Of a DNA stretch of 64,000 bases, positions 61,050 through 64,000 are shown one piece after another. The translations under genes were made by a program, and so were the position numbers. Every line of letters starts with the position of its first letter. Position 1 is the first letter of the stretch. Origin of the DNA: Tritrichomonas musculus. Lineage: Eukaryota; Parabasalia; Tritrichomonadida; Tritrichomonadidae. The stretch is taken from assembly GCA_039105265.1 (NCBI GenBank), contig JAPFFF010000003.1, positions 682,001 to 746,000 of the forward strand, read 5' to 3'. A model generated the notes under the pieces. It saw only the letters and a list, made by a program, of their open reading frames with translations, ran no database searches and was not told the DNA's origin.

Positions 61050-61832
61050 ATGAGTGAAGAGAAGGAAACGAAGCCAGAAACAACTGAAGAACCAGAAAAA
61101 ACAAAGAAAACAAAGGTTAGCAAAAAGGCTACAAATACAAAAGATACTCCAAAGGATAAAAAGAAGAAAACAACGATAAAGAAGAAGAAATCAACAAAGA
61201 AGGCTGCAGGTGAACCAGGCAAAGAAACTAAGAAGAAAACAACTACTAAAAAGGTTGTAAAGAAATCTGGAGAAGAAACTAAAAAGAAAACAACAACAAA
61301 GAAAGCTACAACCAAAAAAGTTTCAAAGAAAGCTACAACAACAAAGCCAACCAAAAAGACATCAACAGAAAAGAAGGTAAAGAAAGAAGCTCCAAAGAAA
61401 GAAAAGAAGGAAAAGAAAGAAGTTGAAAAGACCGAGGTTGTTAAAGTTCCAGCTAAATTCACAAAATTCCAAAATTTCGTTGCTGAAGCTATCAAGGCTT
61501 TATCAACAGAAGATAAACAATGGGTTAGCTATGCTCGTATTAAGAAATATTTGTATGATTTTATGGAAACAGGAATGCCACAAATGATTAAAACTCAAAC
61601 AAGGCATGCACTTTCTGAATTGACAAGATTCAAGCTCCTCAAACAAAAGAAAGATTCATACAGCTTTACATCCAAAGGAAAGGAGAAGATTTGCCCAGAG
61701 AAAGTTCCATCTAGGAAGAAGATCCGTCAAGATCCACCTGCAAAATCATCTAAGCAGCCAGAAGAATTGCCACCTCCAAAAGAATATGTTTCATGGAACG
61801 GACGTACTTGCCGTTCGGTTGTTCGAGTTTAA
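61050..61832 (+). CDS. Lys-rich winged-helix protein, linker-histone-like
   Basis: 260 residues. Residues 1-130 are a Lys/Thr/Glu tail with histone-H1-like repeats (KKTTTKK, KKATTTKPTKK). A winged-helix-like globular domain follows at about 132-210 (KFQNFVAEAIKALSTEDKQWVSYARIKKYL...HALSELTRFKLLKQKKDSYSFTSKGKEKI). The C-terminus is Pro/Lys-rich and ends NGRTCRSVVRV. Tail plus single winged helix is the H1/H5 plan, and the FVAEAIKAL start suits it, though the domain could also be a divergent non-histone winged helix. It probably acts on chromatin. Confidence 0.68.
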   Translation: MSEEKETKPETTEEPEKTKKTKVSKKATNTKDTPKDKKKKTTIKKKKSTKKAAGEPGKETKKKTTTKKVVKKSGEETKKKTTTKKATTKKVSKKATTTKPTKKTSTEKKVKKEAPKKEKKEKKEVEKTEVVKVPAKFTKFQNFVAEAIKALSTEDKQWVSYARIKKYLYDFMETGMPQMIKTQTRHALSELTRFKLLKQKKDSYSFTSKGKEKICPEKVPSRKKIRQDPPAKSSKQPEELPPPKEYVSWNGRTCRSVVRV

Positions 61833-62121
61833 AACGACAGCTCTTTATCTAATTAATTTAATAAATAAAAAACAGAATAAAAGAATGATATTTATTGTAT
61901 TTTTATTTAAATAGCTCCTCAATTATGGTTTAATCGATCATCAATATTTCCACAGTCTCATTTTGGTGAATGCCTCTTGTATTAAATAAAAGTTATGAGA
62001 ATTTTATCGATTCCAATAATTATATGAATTAATTAATATGGAATGTATTTGTCGAAAATCTCAAAAACATTTAAATTTGCTATTTTAAACGTCTTCTATA
62101 ATGTAAACTAAATCTATAAGT
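61833..62121. other. Spacer
   Basis: AT-rich; no feature seen. Confidence 0.45.
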
Positions 62122-64000
62122 ATGACAAGTAAAGCATATCAAGTTACGCCATTACAAGATATTTCGCAGTTGATTTCATCGCTATTCAATTCAGCAGGAG
62201 ACAATATTGAACCTGCTAATATTCCAAATGGTATTTTGGCTGGTAAAGAAGTTTCAAATCTTATAACAAATTTTAAAGAAAGTAAAGATTGGGATGAACA
62301 ACTCTCTGTTGTCCAACATACAATAGCATTTGTTAAGGGAAACGCTTGTAATTATTCTGATTTTACATCGCAACTTCCACAATTGATATCACAAATTAGT
62401 GTATGTATTAAAAGTGCACGCACAACGCTTGTTAAGTATAGTTGTTTACTCATATCATTATTAGCGAAAACGTTAAAAGATCGTTTTGATAGTATTATTG
62501 ATATTGTTTTTTCTTTGCTCTATCAAACATCATCTTGTGGAACCCAAATAGTTTCAATTTCATGTAAATATGCAATTTTTTCGATCGTTCACAATGTACC
62601 CACAAAGAGAGTTTTATTATTGACTTTAAAGCAATCTTCGTCGAGTTCACCGCTTGAAAAAGCAATTGCATCTGAAAGTATCAAGTTTATTGTTAATGAG
62701 TGGCATAGAAATTCTTTATTCCCTTACATTAAGCAGATTGAAAAATCTATTTACGATCTTTTATCTGACTCAAACAATGATGTAAAAAGCAATGCAAAAC
62801 TATCAGCTGCACAGTTGATGAAGCTTTACCCAGATCGAAATTCTGTTTTATATCCTATAACTAATAGCAATGATTTTAAAGTTGATACAAACTCTTCAAA
62901 AGATGATGAAGTTTTAACAAAAAAAGCGTCATCTTATGCAAAAGATTATTCAAATACTATTTCTTTTTCGTATAATATTCCTCAAAAAGAGACAAAACCG
63001 GAAAAACAAAATCAAAACATAAAATCAAACAATGAATCTAATTTAAAATCATCAATAAATAAGTCAGATTCAAACGATAAAAATTTTATTTCAAATATTC
63101 CAAGAAAAAAAAGAAGTGCTTATTTATCTTCAGATTATAAATTACCTGAGCAGAATTCATATAATGAGGCGCATACAATGACTTTTACTTTTGATCCAGA
63201 ATCATTTTCATCACAATCTTCTATTTCAGAGATACAAAAGCTAACCAATGAGGCGCAAACTATTTCTTTTTCTTTTGATCCTGTTGCAAAAGGATCATCA
63301 TTTTATTCAAAAGAAAGAAGTCAGCAGAATTCTAATTTATCAGTTCATTTCATACGTCCCAATCAAAACAATTCATATCCTGCAAATAAAGAAAGCGAAA
63401 AAGAAACAGAAGAAAAAATTATCCAAAATTCAGATAATTCTTATTTAAACAATCAATTAGATCAAACTCAAGATAAACCAAATTCATTAAATATAGATGG
63501 TGCTAATAAAGCAATGAAAAATACAGATGATTCATCTTTATCCAGTAAAGAAGATCAAAATCCTGGAACTCGAATAGAAGTTTCATCTCCAAATTATTTT
63601 TCAACCTCGCTCATTTCATTCCAGCTTAAAAAATTTGAATGTGATGCAGAAAAAGAGAACCAAGAAAAATTTTTGGATTCAATTCGAACGACTATTGCTA
63701 CAAAGCAAACAATTTTTATATCAGATAATGCAGATTCAATAAGTGCTGGCTTTTTAATGTGTCTTCAATCGCCGAATGACTCTATTCAAGTGTCTGCACT
63801 AAATTTACTTGTTGATGTGATAGATATCATTCCAAAATCGTTTGAAAGTAATCTAGATATACTGATTAAAATTATTTTGGAAAAAGCAGATAGATCAAAT
63901 CAAAAAACTTCCATGAATGCTACCACTGCATTGCGAGCTATTTCAAATCAATATCCTGCTGAAAAATTGATTTTGATTGCAGCCCAATGTCCTGAGACAG
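62122..64000 (+). CDS. CLASP-like microtubule-associated protein, N-terminal part (partial)
   Basis: Open from the ATG at 62122 to the right edge, 626 codons visible, so the gene continues outside. A TOG-type helical-repeat domain covers about 45-250: KESKDWDEQLSVVQHTIAFV is the first-helix signature of CLASP-N, then ARTTLVKYSCLLISLLAKTL and SSSPLEKAIASESIKFIVNEW follow. A long Ser/Asn-rich linker (about 275-510) with two related segments (EAHTMTFTFDPES and EAQTISFSFDPVA) precedes a second helical array starting about 515 (SPNDSIQVSALNLLVDVIDI). CLASPs bind tubulin through TOG domains and stabilise microtubule plus ends and mitotic spindles. Confidence 0.8.
   Translation, partial: MTSKAYQVTPLQDISQLISSLFNSAGDNIEPANIPNGILAGKEVSNLITNFKESKDWDEQLSVVQHTIAFVKGNACNYSDFTSQLPQLISQISVCIKSARTTLVKYSCLLISLLAKTLKDRFDSIIDIVFSLLYQTSSCGTQIVSISCKYAIFSIVHNVPTKRVLLLTLKQSSSSSPLEKAIASESIKFIVNEWHRNSLFPYIKQIEKSIYDLLSDSNNDVKSNAKLSAAQLMKLYPDRNSVLYPITNSNDFKVDTNSSKDDEVLTKKASSYAKDYSNTISFSYNIPQKETKPEKQNQNIKSNNESNLKSSINKSDSNDKNFISNIPRKKRSAYLSSDYKLPEQNSYNEAHTMTFTFDPESFSSQSSISEIQKLTNEAQTISFSFDPVAKGSSFYSKERSQQNSNLSVHFIRPNQNNSYPANKESEKETEEKIIQNSDNSYLNNQLDQTQDKPNSLNIDGANKAMKNTDDSSLSSKEDQNPGTRIEVSSPNYFSTSLISFQLKKFECDAEKENQEKFLDSIRTTIATKQTIFISDNADSISAGFLMCLQSPNDSIQVSALNLLVDVIDIIPKSFESNLDILIKIILEKADRSNQKTSMNATTALRAISNQYPAEKLILIAAQCPET

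Noticed and set aside
60953-61495. 180-codon frame opposite the H1-like gene
   Set aside because: Its Phe/Val/Ser-rich text is the antisense of Lys/Thr/Glu codons; the plus-strand gene explains the openness.

Overview
The window reads as nuclear DNA of a parabasalid (trichomonad) flagellate, probably Tritrichomonas-like. The DNA is very AT-rich. Host genes are compact, nearly all without introns, and lie on both strands with short spacers. The one intron I can support has the trichomonad form (GTATGT at the 5' end, CTAATACTTAG at the 3' end). Several start codons follow TCA-type initiator-like motifs. Host products are eukaryotic: CFAP44, Get3, Vps33, Ltv1, a YIPF6-like protein, an MT-A70 methyltransferase, a Med14 candidate and a CLASP. 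The species call is inference; the eukaryotic flagellate call is firm.

Layout. 1-4620: right-hand part of a Polinton/Maverick element with its protein-primed family B DNA polymerase (running off the left edge) and one small unknown gene. 4620-6900: AT-rich stretch with a perfect hairpin, an inverted-repeat unit around an N/Q-rich reading frame, and decayed coding traces. 6950-36125: main block of host genes (RRM protein, DYRK-like kinase, coiled-coil protein, LCAT-like acyltransferase, MT-A70, small membrane protein, FOP/LisH-like protein, Ltv1, Med14 candidate, YIPF6-like protein, pseudokinase, RING protein, RanBD-like protein, PhnP-like hydrolase, CFAP44, LRR protein, Vps33). 36339-41340: mobile-element cluster around a PAP2-like membrane protein. 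41618-46613: Get3, an RIIa-domain protein, a helical-repeat protein, a coiled-coil protein and a second RRM protein. 47416-53754: repeats and relics, including a nested MITE with its empty site elsewhere in the window, a 120-bp tandem repeat, a frame-broken gene, a virus-like fossil, an alpha-galactosidase (GH36) relic and a transposase fragment. 55268-56909: intron-containing CAMK-type kinase. 57-60 kb: mostly non-coding, with a transposase N-terminal relic. 61050 to the end: an H1-like winged-helix protein and the N-terminal part of a CLASP.

The host genes do not form operons. Themes are the flagellum and microtubules (CFAP44, RIIa protein, CLASP, perhaps the FOP-like and coiled-coil proteins), membrane traffic and ER insertion (Vps33, YIPF6-like, Get3), nuclear functions (MT-A70, Med14 candidate, RanBD, H1-like) and ribosome assembly (Ltv1).

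The most informative part is the mobile DNA. Three insertions can be read with target-site duplications from sequence inside the window: 36339-37959 (TA, with a related unoccupied sequence at 56986-57039), 47839-48314 (10 bp, with an empty site near 49160), and 39830-41312 (8 bp, carrying a Myb-like reading frame that has no ATG at its start).
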